Positions 16,150 to 28,100 of a stretch of DNA of 64,000 nucleotides are shown piece by piece. The notes under the pieces are model-generated. The model saw nothing but the letters and a program-made list of their open reading frames with translations, was not told the DNA's origin and did not search any database. The stretch's first letter is position 1. Each line of letters opens with the position of its first letter. This DNA is from Pseudomonas sp. Irchel s3b2 (GTDB lineage Bacteria > Pseudomonadota > Gammaproteobacteria > Pseudomonadales > Pseudomonadaceae), in contig NZ_FYEB01000004.1 in NCBI RefSeq assembly GCF_900187445.1, positions 1-64,000 on the forward strand, written 5' to 3'. Position numbers and translations under genes: made by a program.

Positions 16150-19100
16150 ATGAATGCTGAAGACTCCTTGAAACTTGCTCGCCGGTTTATCGGGTTGCCC
16201 CTGGAAAAGCGCCAGATGTTCCTTGCGGCCTTGCACAAGGAGGGCGTGGACTTCGCCCGTTTTCCGATTCCGCAAGGGGTCGAGGCCGAGGACCGGCAGG
16301 CGCTGTCCTACGCTCAGCAGCGGATGTGGTTTCTCTGGCAGCTGGATCCGCACAGCGGCGCCTACAACTTGCCGGGCGCGGTGCGTCTGAGCGGACGGTT
16401 GAACCTGCCGGCCCTGGAGCAGGTGTTCGCCAGTCTGGTGGCGCGTCATGAAACCCTGCGCACGCTGTTCCAGCGTCAGGCCGACGAGACCCTGCAACAA
16501 GTGCCAGCCAGTGCGCCGCTGGTGATCGAGCAGGTCGATTTCAGCGCGTTGCCGGCCCTTGAACGCGAGCAGGCCGTGGCTGAGGCCGCCCGGGAGCAAT
16601 CGCTGCTGCCGTTCGACCTTGCCGTCGGGTCGCTGCTGCGGGTCAAGCTGCTCAAGCTCGCCGAGCAGGAGCACGTGCTGCTGCTGACCCTGCACCATAT
16701 CGTTTCTGATGGCTGGTCGATGAATGTGTTGATCAATGAGTTCATCCGCTGCTACGACGCCCACGATGCAGGCACGCAACCGCAGCTCGCACCGTTACCG
16801 ATTCAGTACAGCGACTATGCGTTGTGGCAACGCCGCTGGCTGGAAGCCGGCGAGCAGGTGCGGCAATTGGAGTACTGGCAAGCACAATTGGGCTTTGATC
16901 ATCCGATGCTGGAGTTGCCGACCGATCACCCGCGCCCGGCGATGCCCAGTTATCGCGGTACACGTTATGAGTTCGGAGTCGATGGTCAACTGGCCGAGCA
17001 ATTGCGTGCCACCGCGCAGAAACACAACATCACCTTGTTCATGCTGTTGCTCGGCGCTTTCAACGCGTTGCTGCACCGTTACACCGGGCAGACCGACATT
17101 CGCATCGGCGTGCCGATCGCCAACCGCAACCGCGGTGAAATCGAAGGCCTGATCGGCTTCTTCGTCAACACCCAAGTGCTGCGCACCCAGCTCGACGGCC
17201 AGACCCGCGTGGCGGATTTGCTCAGTGACATCAAGGAAACCGCCCTCGGCGCCCAGGCCCATCAGGACTTGCCGTTCGAGCGGCTGGTGGAAGCGTTGAA
17301 GCTGGAGCGCAGCCTCAGTCACACACCGTTGTTCCAGGTGATGTACAACCACCAGCCACAGGTCGCGGACATTTCCACGGTGACCACCGCGTCGGGCCTG
17401 GAGCTAGGCGTGATCGAATGGGAAGGGCGTACCACTCAGTTCGACCTGACCCTGGACACCTATGAAAAGGCCGGCAAACTGCACGCCGCGTTGACCTATG
17501 CCAATGACCTGTTCGACGTCGAGACGATCGCCCGCATGGCACGGCACTGGACTCATCTGCTGCACGGCATGGTCAGCGACAGCCAGCAGCGCATCAGCGA
17601 TTTGCCGTTGCTTGAAGCGGCGGAATACCAGCGCATCGTCCATGACTGGAACCGCGCTGACCAAGGTTTCGCCGACAACCTGTGCATCCATGAGCTGATC
17701 GCCAGGCAAGTCGCGGCCATGCCAGACGCGCTGGCGGTGACCTTCGTCGCAAAACAACTGACCTACGCCGAACTCGACGCTCAGGCCAACCGTCTGGCTC
17801 ACAAGCTGATCGAGTTGAATGTTGGCCCGGAAGTGCGGGTCGGCGTGGCAATGCAGCGCTCCGACAGCCTGCTGGTGGCGTTGCTCGCGGTGCTCAAGGC
17901 CGGCGGTGCATATGTGCCGTTGGACCCGGATTACCCGGCCGATCGCGTGGCCTACATGCTCGAAGACAGTCGGGCACTGGTTTTGCTGACCGAGCGGGCT
18001 GTTGCTGCAACCTTGAACGTGACGGCGGGTACCCAAGTGCTGCTGATGGACGCCGCCGAGCCATGGCTGGCCGCTTACCCGAGCAGCGCGCCGGTGTCCC
18101 GCGTCACACCGGATAATCTCGCGTACGTGATCTACACCTCCGGTTCTACCGGCAAACCCAAAGGCGTGGCCATCGCCCATCGCAATGTGCTGGCGCTGAT
18201 CGACTGGTCGCGGTCGGTGTACAGCCGCGACGATATTCAGGGGGTATTGGCGTCGACGTCCGTGTGTTTCGACCTGTCGGTGTGGGAGCTGTTTGTCACC
18301 CTGGCCAATGGCGGCTCGGTGATCATCGCGCGCAATGCCCTGGAGTTGCCGCAATTGCTGGCTCGTGATCAGGTGCGCCTGATCAACACCGTGCCATCGG
18401 CGATCAATGCATTGCAGCGCGACGGACAGATTCCGCCGAGTGTGCGCATCATCAACCTCGCCGGTGAGCCGCTGAAGCAGAGCCTGGTGGATGCGTTGTA
18501 TCAGCAGCCGACCCTCGAGCACGTCTACGACCTCTACGGTCCATCGGAAGACACCACCTATTCCACCTGGACTCGGCGCGAAGGCGGCGGCACCGCCAAC
18601 ATTGGTCGGCCACTCAAACACACCGCCAGCTATTTGCTGGACGCCGATCTGCAACCGGTGCCCCAAGGCGTATCGGCCGAGCTGTACCTGGCCGGCGCGG
18701 GCATCACTCGTGGTTACCTGGGCCGGCCGGGCATGACCGCCGAGAAGTACCTGCCGAACCCGTTCGCCGGCAACGGCGAACGCCTGTATCGCACTGGTGA
18801 CCTGACCCGTTATCAGGTCGACGGTGCATTGCAATACGTCGGTCGAATCGACCATCAGGTCAAGGTTCGCGGTTTCCGCATCGAACTCGGTGAGATCGAA
18901 GCGCGGCTGTTGCAGCAGGACGCGGTACGCGAACTGGCGATGCTGGCTCAAGACGGCACCAACGGTCAGCAACTGGTCGCCTATATCGTGCCGACCGATG
19001 CTGCCGTGCTGGCGGACGATGCCGATGCCGATGCTCAAGCGAGCCTGCGTGAAACCCTGAAAGCCGCCCTGCGCCAACATTTGCCGGACTACATGGTTCC

Positions 19101-22100
19101 GGCTTATCTGTTATTCCTCGAACAATTGCCGTTGACACCCAACGGCAAACTCGACCGCAAAGCCTTGCCCGCGGTCGACGGCACTCAGCAGCAACGCGAA
19201 CACGTGGCGCCACGCACGGTGATGGAAAAGTCGCTGGCAGCGATCTGGCAGGACGTCCTGGCCATCGACAACATCGGCCTGGAAGACAACTTCTTCGAGC
19301 TGGGCGGTGACTCCATTGTGTCGATGCAAGTGGTCAGCCGCGCGCGTCAGTCGGGCATCGTGTTGAGCCCCAAAGACCTGTTCCAGCATCAGACCATCCG
19401 CAGCCTGGCGCAAGTGGCCCGCAGCGGCGAACAAAACCTGATCGATCAAGGTCCGGCCGTTGGTGCGGTGGCCCTGGCGCCGGTGCAGCATTGGTTCTTC
19501 GAGCAAGCCATTGTGCAGCGTCAACACTGGAACCAGTCGCTGCTGCTGGTCCCACGCGAAAGGCTGGATGACGGGGCGCTGGAGCAAGCATTGACGCAGT
19601 TGCTCACGCATCACGACGGTTTGCGTCTGCGTTATGAAATGACTGATGCCGGTTGGCAGCAAGCCTATGGCGCGGCGTCCAGCGAGTCGGTGTTGTGGCA
19701 ACGCTCGGCGCAATCGGTCGAAGCACTGAATGCCTCGTGCGACGAAGCCCAGCGCAGTCTTGATCTGAGTCACGGTCCATTGCTGCGAGCGCTGTTGGTG
19801 GACATGGCCGACGGCACGCAGCGGCTGCTGTTGGCTATTCATCACCTGGTGGTGGACGGTGTTTCGTGGCGGGTGTTGCTGGAGGATCTTCAGCAGTTCT
19901 ACAGTCAGGTACGCGACGGCTCGACACTGACCGCTGCGGCGAAAACCAGTTCCTACCAACGCTGGGTGGCGCGTCTGCAAAGCCATCTGCCCACGTTCCA
20001 GAACAGTGTCGATTATTGGCAGGCACAACTGCGCGATGCGCCGCAAAACGACTTGCCGTGTGACCACCCTGACGGTGCACTGCAAAACCGTTTCGAGCAG
20101 AAAGTTGAACTCATCTTCGACGCCGAACAAACCCGCAAACTACTGCAAAAGGCACCGGCGGCGTATCGCACGCAGGTTAACGATCTGCTGCTGACCGCGC
20201 TGGCGCGGGCCGTTTGCCGCTGGACCGGGCAGGGCAGCACGCTGATCCAGCTCGAAGGGCATGGCCGCGAAGACCTGTTCGACGACATCGATTTGACCCG
20301 CACCGTCGGCTGGTTCACCAGCCTGTTCCCGGTCAACCTGAGCCCGGCCGGCGATCTCGGCGCATCGATCAAAACGGTCAAGGAGCAACTGCGCGCGGTG
20401 CCGGACAAAGGTCTGGGATACGGTGCGCTGCGCTATCTGGCCGATCCGCAAATTGGCGCCGCACTGGCGGCCCTGCCGCAACCGCGCATCACCTTCAACT
20501 ACCTGGGGCAATTCGACCGCCAGTTCGACGAAGCGGCTCTGTTTGTGCCGTCCAGCGAAGGCAGTGGAGCGGCCCAGGATCCGTCGGCGCCGTTGGCCAA
20601 CTGGTTAACGGTCGAAGGTCAGGTGTACGGCGGTGAGCTATCAATGAGCTGGGGCTTCAGCCGTGAGATGTTCGACACGGCGACCATCCAGCAGTTGGTT
20701 GATCAATACTCCGTCGAACTCAATGCGTTGATCGAACATTGCTGCACCCTCGAAACCCCACAGGCTACACCGTCGGACTTCCCGCTGGCGCGCATCACCC
20801 AGGCACAACTCGATGCACTACCGGTGGCCGCCGGGCAACTCGACGACCTCTACCCGCTATCGCCGATGCAGCAGGGGCTGTTGTTCCACACCCTTTACGA
20901 GCAGGCGGCGGGCGAGTACATCAATCAGCTGCGGGTGGATGTGCAAGGCATCGACCCCGAGCGTTTCCTCGCGGCCTGGCAGGCCACTGTCGATACTCAA
21001 GACATCCTGCGCACAGGCTTTGTCTGGCAGGGCGAACTGGAGCAACCGGTTCAGATCGTCCACAAACAGGTTCAGTTGCCGTTCACTGTGCTGGACTGGC
21101 GTGAGCGTGGCGATCAGGTTCAGGCCTTGCGTGAACGGGCCGATGCCGAACGCCAGCAAGGCTTCGACCTGAGCCTGGCGCCGTTGCTGCGACTGGTGCT
21201 GGTGCAAACCGCGGCTGATCGCTGGCACCTGATTTACACCCACCACCACATCCTGATGGATGGCTGGAGCAATTCGCAGTTGCTCGGCGAAGTCTTGCAG
21301 CGTTACAGCGGCCGGGCGCCGGTGCCCTCTGTCGGGCGCTATCGCGATTACATCGGTTGGCTGCAACGTCAGAATGGGCAATTGAGCCAGGACTTCTGGC
21401 GCGAGCCGTTGGCCGCTTTGCAAGAGCCGACCCGACTGGCCCTGGTGGTGTCCGGCAACGAAACCCTGAGCGGGCACGGCGATCACTTCCAGACCCTGGA
21501 AGTCAGCCGCACTCAAGGCCTTGAAGCCTTTGCCCGGCAACAGAAAGTCACCCTCAACACTCTGGTGCAAGCTGCGTGGCTGCTGTTGTTGCAACGCTAC
21601 ACCGGTCACGAAACGGTGGCCTTCGGCGCTACGGTAGCCGGGCGTCCGGCAGACTTGCCCGGTATCGAGCAAGCTGTCGGCTTGTTCATCAACACCTTGC
21701 CGGTGATCGGCGCGCCGCGTCCGGACCAGAGCGTGGGCCACTGGTTGCAAGCGGTACAGGCGCAAAACCTCAGCCTGCGCGAGTTCGAACACACGCCCCT
21801 GGCGGACATTCAACGCTGGGCCGGGCAGGGTGGCGAAGCACTGTTCGACAACATTCTGGTGTTCGAGAACTACCCGATTGCCCAGGCGCTGCAACAAGGC
21901 GCGGAGCAAGGCGTGGTGTTCGGCGAAGTCGCCAACCTTGAGCAAACCCACTATCCGTTGAGCGTGGCCGTGACGCTGGGCCAGACGTTGGCGCTGCATT
22001 ACAGCTTCGACCGGGCGCATTTTTCCACGTTGGCGATCGAGCGCATCGGTGCGCACCTGCTGCAACTGCTGGAGCAGTTCGCCGAGTCGGCCGAACGCAA

Positions 22101-25100
22101 TCTTGGTGAAATCGCCCTGGCCAGTGCCACCGAGCTGGCGCAGCAACAGGCCGATAACCAGCCGCAACCGTACCCGGTGAACATCGCCGTTCATCAGCGC
22201 ATCGCCGAACTCGCCGCCCAGAGCCCGGAGCGCACGGCGGTGATCTTCGCCGGTCAGCGTTTCAGTTATGGCGATATCGACCGACGCGCCAATCAGTTGG
22301 CCCACGCCCTGATCGCGGGGGGTGTCGGCCCGGAAAGTCGGGTCGGCGTGGCCTTGCCGCGCAGCGAAGGGGTGATCGTTGCATTGCTGGCGGTGCTCAA
22401 GGCCGGCGGTGCCTACGTACCGCTGGACACCAGCTACCCGCGTGAGCGCCTGGCCTATCTGATTGAGGATTCGGGTGTGGCATTGTTGCTGACCGATTCT
22501 TGTGTTTCTGCGCAATTGCCGGTGGATGATTCGGTCCCGGTGCTGGAGCTCGACCGCCTCGATCTGCGCAGCCAATCCCTCAATGTGCCCAAGGTGCAGC
22601 TCGATCCGCAGAACCTCGCTTACGTCATTTACACCTCCGGTTCCACCGGCAACCCCAAAGGCGTGAGCGTTGCCCATGGCCCGTTGGCGATGCACTGCCA
22701 AGCCATCGGCGAGCGCTATGAAATGCGTGACAGTGACTGTGAATTCCACTTCATGTCTTTCGCATTCGACGGCGCCCACGAGCGTTGGCTGACCAGCCTG
22801 ACCCACGGTGCCTCGCTGCTGATTCGCGACGACAGCCTGTGGACTCCGGAACAGACTTACAACGCCATGCGCGAACACGGCGTGACGGTGGTGGCGTTCC
22901 CGCCGGTCTACCTGCAACAACTGGCCGAGCATGCCGAACGTGAAGGCAATCCGCCGAAGGTGCGGATCTACTGCTTCGGCGGCGATGCCGTGCCCAACGC
23001 CAGTTTCGAGCGGGTCAAGCGCGCGCTCGATCCGGACTACATCATCAACGGCTACGGCCCGACCGAAACCGTGGTCACGCCGCTGATCTGGAAGGCCGGG
23101 CGCGAGGTGCCGTGCGGTGCGGCCTATGCGCCGATCGGCAGCCGCATCGGTGATCGCAGTGCTTACGTGCTGGACGCCGACCTGAACCTGCTGCCCCAAG
23201 GTATGGCCGGTGAATTGTACTTGGGCGGCACGGGCCTTGCCCGGGGTTACCTGAACCGTCCGGGGCTGACGGCGGAACGGTTTGTCGCCGATCCGTTCAG
23301 CGCTGTCGGTGGCCTGCTGTACCGCACCGGCGACCTGGTGCGTCAGCGTGCCGACGGCACTTTCGATTATCTGGATCGCATCGACAATCAGGTGAAAATT
23401 CGCGGTTTCCGTATCGAGCTGGGAGAAATCGAAGCGCGCCTGCAAACCCTCGAAGGTGTGCGCGAAGCCGTGGTGGTTTCCCAGGAAGGCACCGCCGGCA
23501 GCGGCAAGCGCCTGGTGGCTTATGTGGTGGCCGACGCGCTCAATGCCGATCGCGCCGATTTCGCCGAAAGCCTGCGCGAACAACTTAAAGCCGCGCTGCC
23601 GGCGCACATGGTCCCGGCCTATTTGCTGCTGCTTGAGCGCCTACCGCTGACCCCCAATGGCAAACTCGACCGCAAGAATCTGCCAAAACCTGAGGTCAGT
23701 CAGTTGCAGCAAGCCTATGTCGCCCCGCAAAGTTTGCTGGAGCAGCAACTGGCGACGATCTGGCAGGACGTGCTGAAACTCGATCAGGTCGGTTTGAGCG
23801 ACAACTTCTTCGAGCTGGGCGGCGATTCGATCATCTCGATTCAAGTGGTCAGCCGCGCCCGACAGGCCGGTATCCGCTTCACGCCAAAAGACCTGTTCCA
23901 GCACCAGACCATTCAGGCACTGGCCACGGTGGCGCGGCTTGGCGAACAGGCTCAGGTCATCGATCAGGGGCCGGTAACGGGCGAACTGGCGTTGTTGCCA
24001 GTGCAGCAGGTGTTCTTCGAACAGGCCATCCCCGAGCGACAGCACTGGAACCAGGCGGTGATGCTCAAGCCGACGCAAACCTTGAATGCCAACGTGCTGG
24101 AGCTGGCTTTGGGCGCACTGGTTGCGCACCACGATGGCTTGCGCTTGAGCTTCGCCGAGCAGGCCGAGGGTTGGCAGGCGCAGTACCGCGCGCTGGACAG
24201 CCAGACCGATGCGATGGTCTGGGCGGTCGATGTCGCCGACGCCACGGCACTGGAAGCGGTGGCCAACGAAGCGCAACGCAGCCTGAACCTGCAAGACGGG
24301 CCACTGATGCGTGCGGTGCTGGCGAACCTCGATGACGGCAGTCAGCGACTGTTGCTGGCGATCCACCATTTGGTGGTGGACGGCGTGTCGTGGCGCATTC
24401 TGTTCGACGATCTGCAAACCGCCTACCGTCAACTGTTGACCGGCGAAACCCTGCAATTGCCAGCTAAAACCAGCGCCGCCAAGGTCTGGGCCGAGCACCT
24501 GCAAACCTACGCTCACAGCGCTGAACTGCGCACCGAACTGGTCTGGTGGCAACAGCAGTTGCAAGGCGTCGAAGTGGCTTTGCCGACGGATAATCCCCAG
24601 GGCGGGCAACAGAACCGACACGCACTGACGGTGCGCACGCAACTGAACAAGGAACTGACCCGCCAATTGCTGCAAGACGCCCCGGCGGCCTATCGCACCC
24701 AGGTCAACGATTTGCTGCTGACCGCACTGGCCCGCGTCATGGTGCGCTGGACCGGCGCCGACAGCGCGTTGATCCAGCTCGAAGGCCATGGCCGTGAAGA
24801 GCTGTTCGACGGCGTTGACCTGACCCGCACGGTCGGCTGGTTCACCAGCCTGTACCCGGCGAAACTGACGCCGGTCGCTGACCTTGGCGGCTCGCTGAAA
24901 CAGATCAAGGAACAGCTGCGCGCGATCCCGAACAAGGGCGTCGGTTTTGGCGCGCTGGCCCATCTGGGTGACGAGGCTGCACGTAAAACTCTCAGCCAAT
25001 TGCCGGTACCGTGCCTGACCTTCAACTACCTGGGCCAGTTCGACGGCAGCTTCACCGAAGCTGACGGCGCGTTGTTCGTGCCGTCCAGCGAAGCGGCTGG

Positions 25101-28100
25101 CGATGAACTGGATGCCCACGCGCCATTGGCTAACCAACTGGCCCTCAACGGTCAGGTGTATGGCGGCGAACTGAACCTGGGCTGGACCTTCAGCCGTGAA
25201 ATGTTCAATGAGGCGACCATCCAGGGTCTGGCCGACGATTACGCACTGGAACTGCAAGCACTGATCGCCCATTGCTGCCGGACCGGAAATCACGGCGTCA
25301 CTCCGTCGGACTTCCCGCTGTCGCGCTTGAGCCAGGCACAACTGGACGGCTTGCCGCTGGCGCCGCAGTCGATCGAAGACCTGTATCCATTGTCGCCGAT
25401 GCAACAGGGCATGTTGTTCCATGCCGTGTACGAAGAAACCACCGGCGATTACATCAACCAGTTACGCCTGGACGTCGAAGGGCTCGACCCCGAGCGTTTC
25501 CATCAGGCCTGGCAAGCGGCCGTGGATGCCCACGACATTCTGCGTACACGATTTGTCTGGCAGGGCGAACTGGAAAACCCGGTGCAAGTGGTCAGCAAAC
25601 ATGCACTGATGCCTTACAGCCTGCATGATTTGCGCATGCATCCGCAGCGCGATCAGGCCTTGCAGACGCTCGCCGACACGGAACGCCAAAACCTGGACCT
25701 GAGCGCATCGACCTTGTTGCGCCTGGTGATTGCGCGCATCGATGACAACCGTCATCACCTGATCTACACCAACCATCACATCCTGATGGATGGCTGGAGC
25801 AACTCGCAGTTGCTCGGTGAAGTGCTGCAGCGTTACAGCGGTCAGTTCAACGCCACTCACGGCGGACGTTATCGTGATTACATCGCCTGGCTGCAACGCC
25901 AGGACATGGCGGCCAGCGAAGCGTTCTGGACCCCGGCGCTGCACGCGCTGGACGAGCCGACGCGCCTCGCTCACACCGTCGCGCGGCCATCGACGGCTGA
26001 TAACGTCCTGGGCTACGGCGATCATTACCAAGTGCTGGATGTCGAACAGACCCGGCGTCTGGGCGAGTTCGCCCGGGCTTCGAAAGTCACCGTCAACACG
26101 CTGGTGCAGGCCGCCTGGTTGCTGCTGTTGCAACGCTACACCGGTAAAAACACCGTGGCCTTCGGCGCGACAGTCGCGGGTCGTCCGGCCGACTTGCCGG
26201 GTGTCGAGCAACAGATCGGTCTGTTCATCAACACCTTGCCGGTGATCGCAAGCCCACGGGCCGAGCAATCGCTCAATAGCTGGCTGCAAGCGGTGCAAGC
26301 GCAGAACCTGGCATTGCGCGAGTTCGAACACACCGCGTTGTTCGATATTCAGCGCTGGGCCGGGCAGGGCGGTGAAGCGCTGTTCGACAACATTCTGGTG
26401 TTCGAGAACTACCCGATTGCCCAAGCCCTGGAGCAGGGCGCCCCGCAAGGACTGCGCTTTGGTCCGGTGGCAAGTCATGAGCAGACCAACTATCCGTTGA
26501 CTCTGCTGGTGGGCCTCGACACGCAACTGTCGGTGCACTTCAGCTATCAGCGCGCCAGTTTTGCGCCGGCGACTGTGGCGCAATTGGCGGCTCATTTGCA
26601 GCACCTGTTGAGCCAGATGATCGACACCGGTGAACGCTGCCTCGGTGAGTTGGTGCTGCTCGACGAAGCCGAACAACAGCAGGTATTGGTCGACTGGAAC
26701 CGCAGCGCCGCCGAGTACCCGACCGACCGTTGCATCCATCAATTGATCGAGGCCCAGGCTCTCTGCACCCCGCAAGCCACGGCACTGGTGTTCGCCGGGC
26801 AATCTCTGAGTTATGCCCAACTCAATCGCCAGGCCAACCAACTGGCGCATCGACTGATCGAACTGGGCGTCGGCCCGGATCAATTGGTCGGTATCGCCAT
26901 CGACCGCAGCCTGGAAATGCTGATCGGTCTGTTGGCGATTCTCAAGGCGGGCGGCGCCTACGTGCCGCTGGACCCGCAATACCCTGAAGATCGGCTGGCG
27001 CACATGATCGAAGACAGCGGTCTGCAACTGCTGCTGACCCAGGCGCATTTGCTCGGGCAACTGCCGATTCCGGCCGGCGTGCAGACCCTGTTGCTCGACC
27101 CGCAAGGCGAGCACGCTCGTGGTTACAGCGAGGCTGATCCGCAGGTATCGATCAGCGCTGAAAACCTGGCGTATGCGATTTACACCTCCGGTTCCACCGG
27201 CAAACCCAAAGGGGTAATGGTGCGCCATCAGGCGCTGGTGAATTTCGTGGTGAGCATGCTCAAGGAACCGGGCATCGATGCCCAGGACCGCATGCTGTCG
27301 CTGACCACGTTTTCGTTCGATATTTTCGGCCTGGAAATTTACGGGCCGCTGCTCAGCGGTGCCCGTGTGGTGCTGGTGGACAAGCAAACCGCCCAGGATC
27401 CGCAAGCGCTGCTGGAGATGATCCGGCAACAGGCGGTCACGGTGGTGCAAGCCACGCCGTCGACTTGGCGCATGTTGCTCGACCACGAACAGGCTCCCAT
27501 CCTGCGGGGCTGTAAATTCCTCTGCGGCGGCGAAGCGTTGGCCGATGACCTGGCCCAGCGCATGCTTGGCCTGGCGGGGCAGGTCTGGAACCTTTATGGC
27601 CCGACTGAAACCACCATCTGGTCGGCGGCCTGGCAACTGACCCGCGAACAGCGTCAGCCGTACCTCGGCAAACCGATTGCCAACACCACGCTGTACATCC
27701 TTGGCGATGATCTGGCGCCGAACCCGGCCGGCTCCATTGGCGAACTGCTGATCGGTGGCGACGGCCTGGCCCGGGGTTATCACGACCGGGCGGCGATGAC
27801 GGCCGAGCGTTTCCTGCCCGACCCGTTCGGCAACGGTGCGCGGTTGTACCGCACCGGTGACCTGGCGCGCCATCGTCACGACGGCGTGCTCGAATACAGG
27901 GGGCGCATCGACCATCAAGTGAAGATCCGCGGTTTCCGCATCGAACTGGGTGAAATCGAAGCGCGCCTGCTGGAGCAGCCAGCGGTCCGCGAAGTCGCGG
28001 TGCTGGCGCAGGAAGCCCTGGGCAGCCAGCAACTGGTGGCCTACGTCGTTGCACCGCAACTGAACCTCGATGCCGCCGACGATCAACTGCGCCTGCGTGA

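Noticed and set aside
16150-17640. First NRPS as PvdL (chromophore synthetase)
   Set aside because: PvdL begins with an acyl-CoA ligase-like domain and has Glu, Tyr and Dab modules. This protein starts with a condensation domain and its codes are Ala, basic and Gly.
20857-23607. Very long open frames on the - strand across the NRPS genes (for example 916, 987 and 965 codons)
   Set aside because: They mirror highly repetitive, GC-rich NRPS codons on the + strand, have no recognisable domains and no ribosome-binding sites; they are shadows of the NRPS genes.
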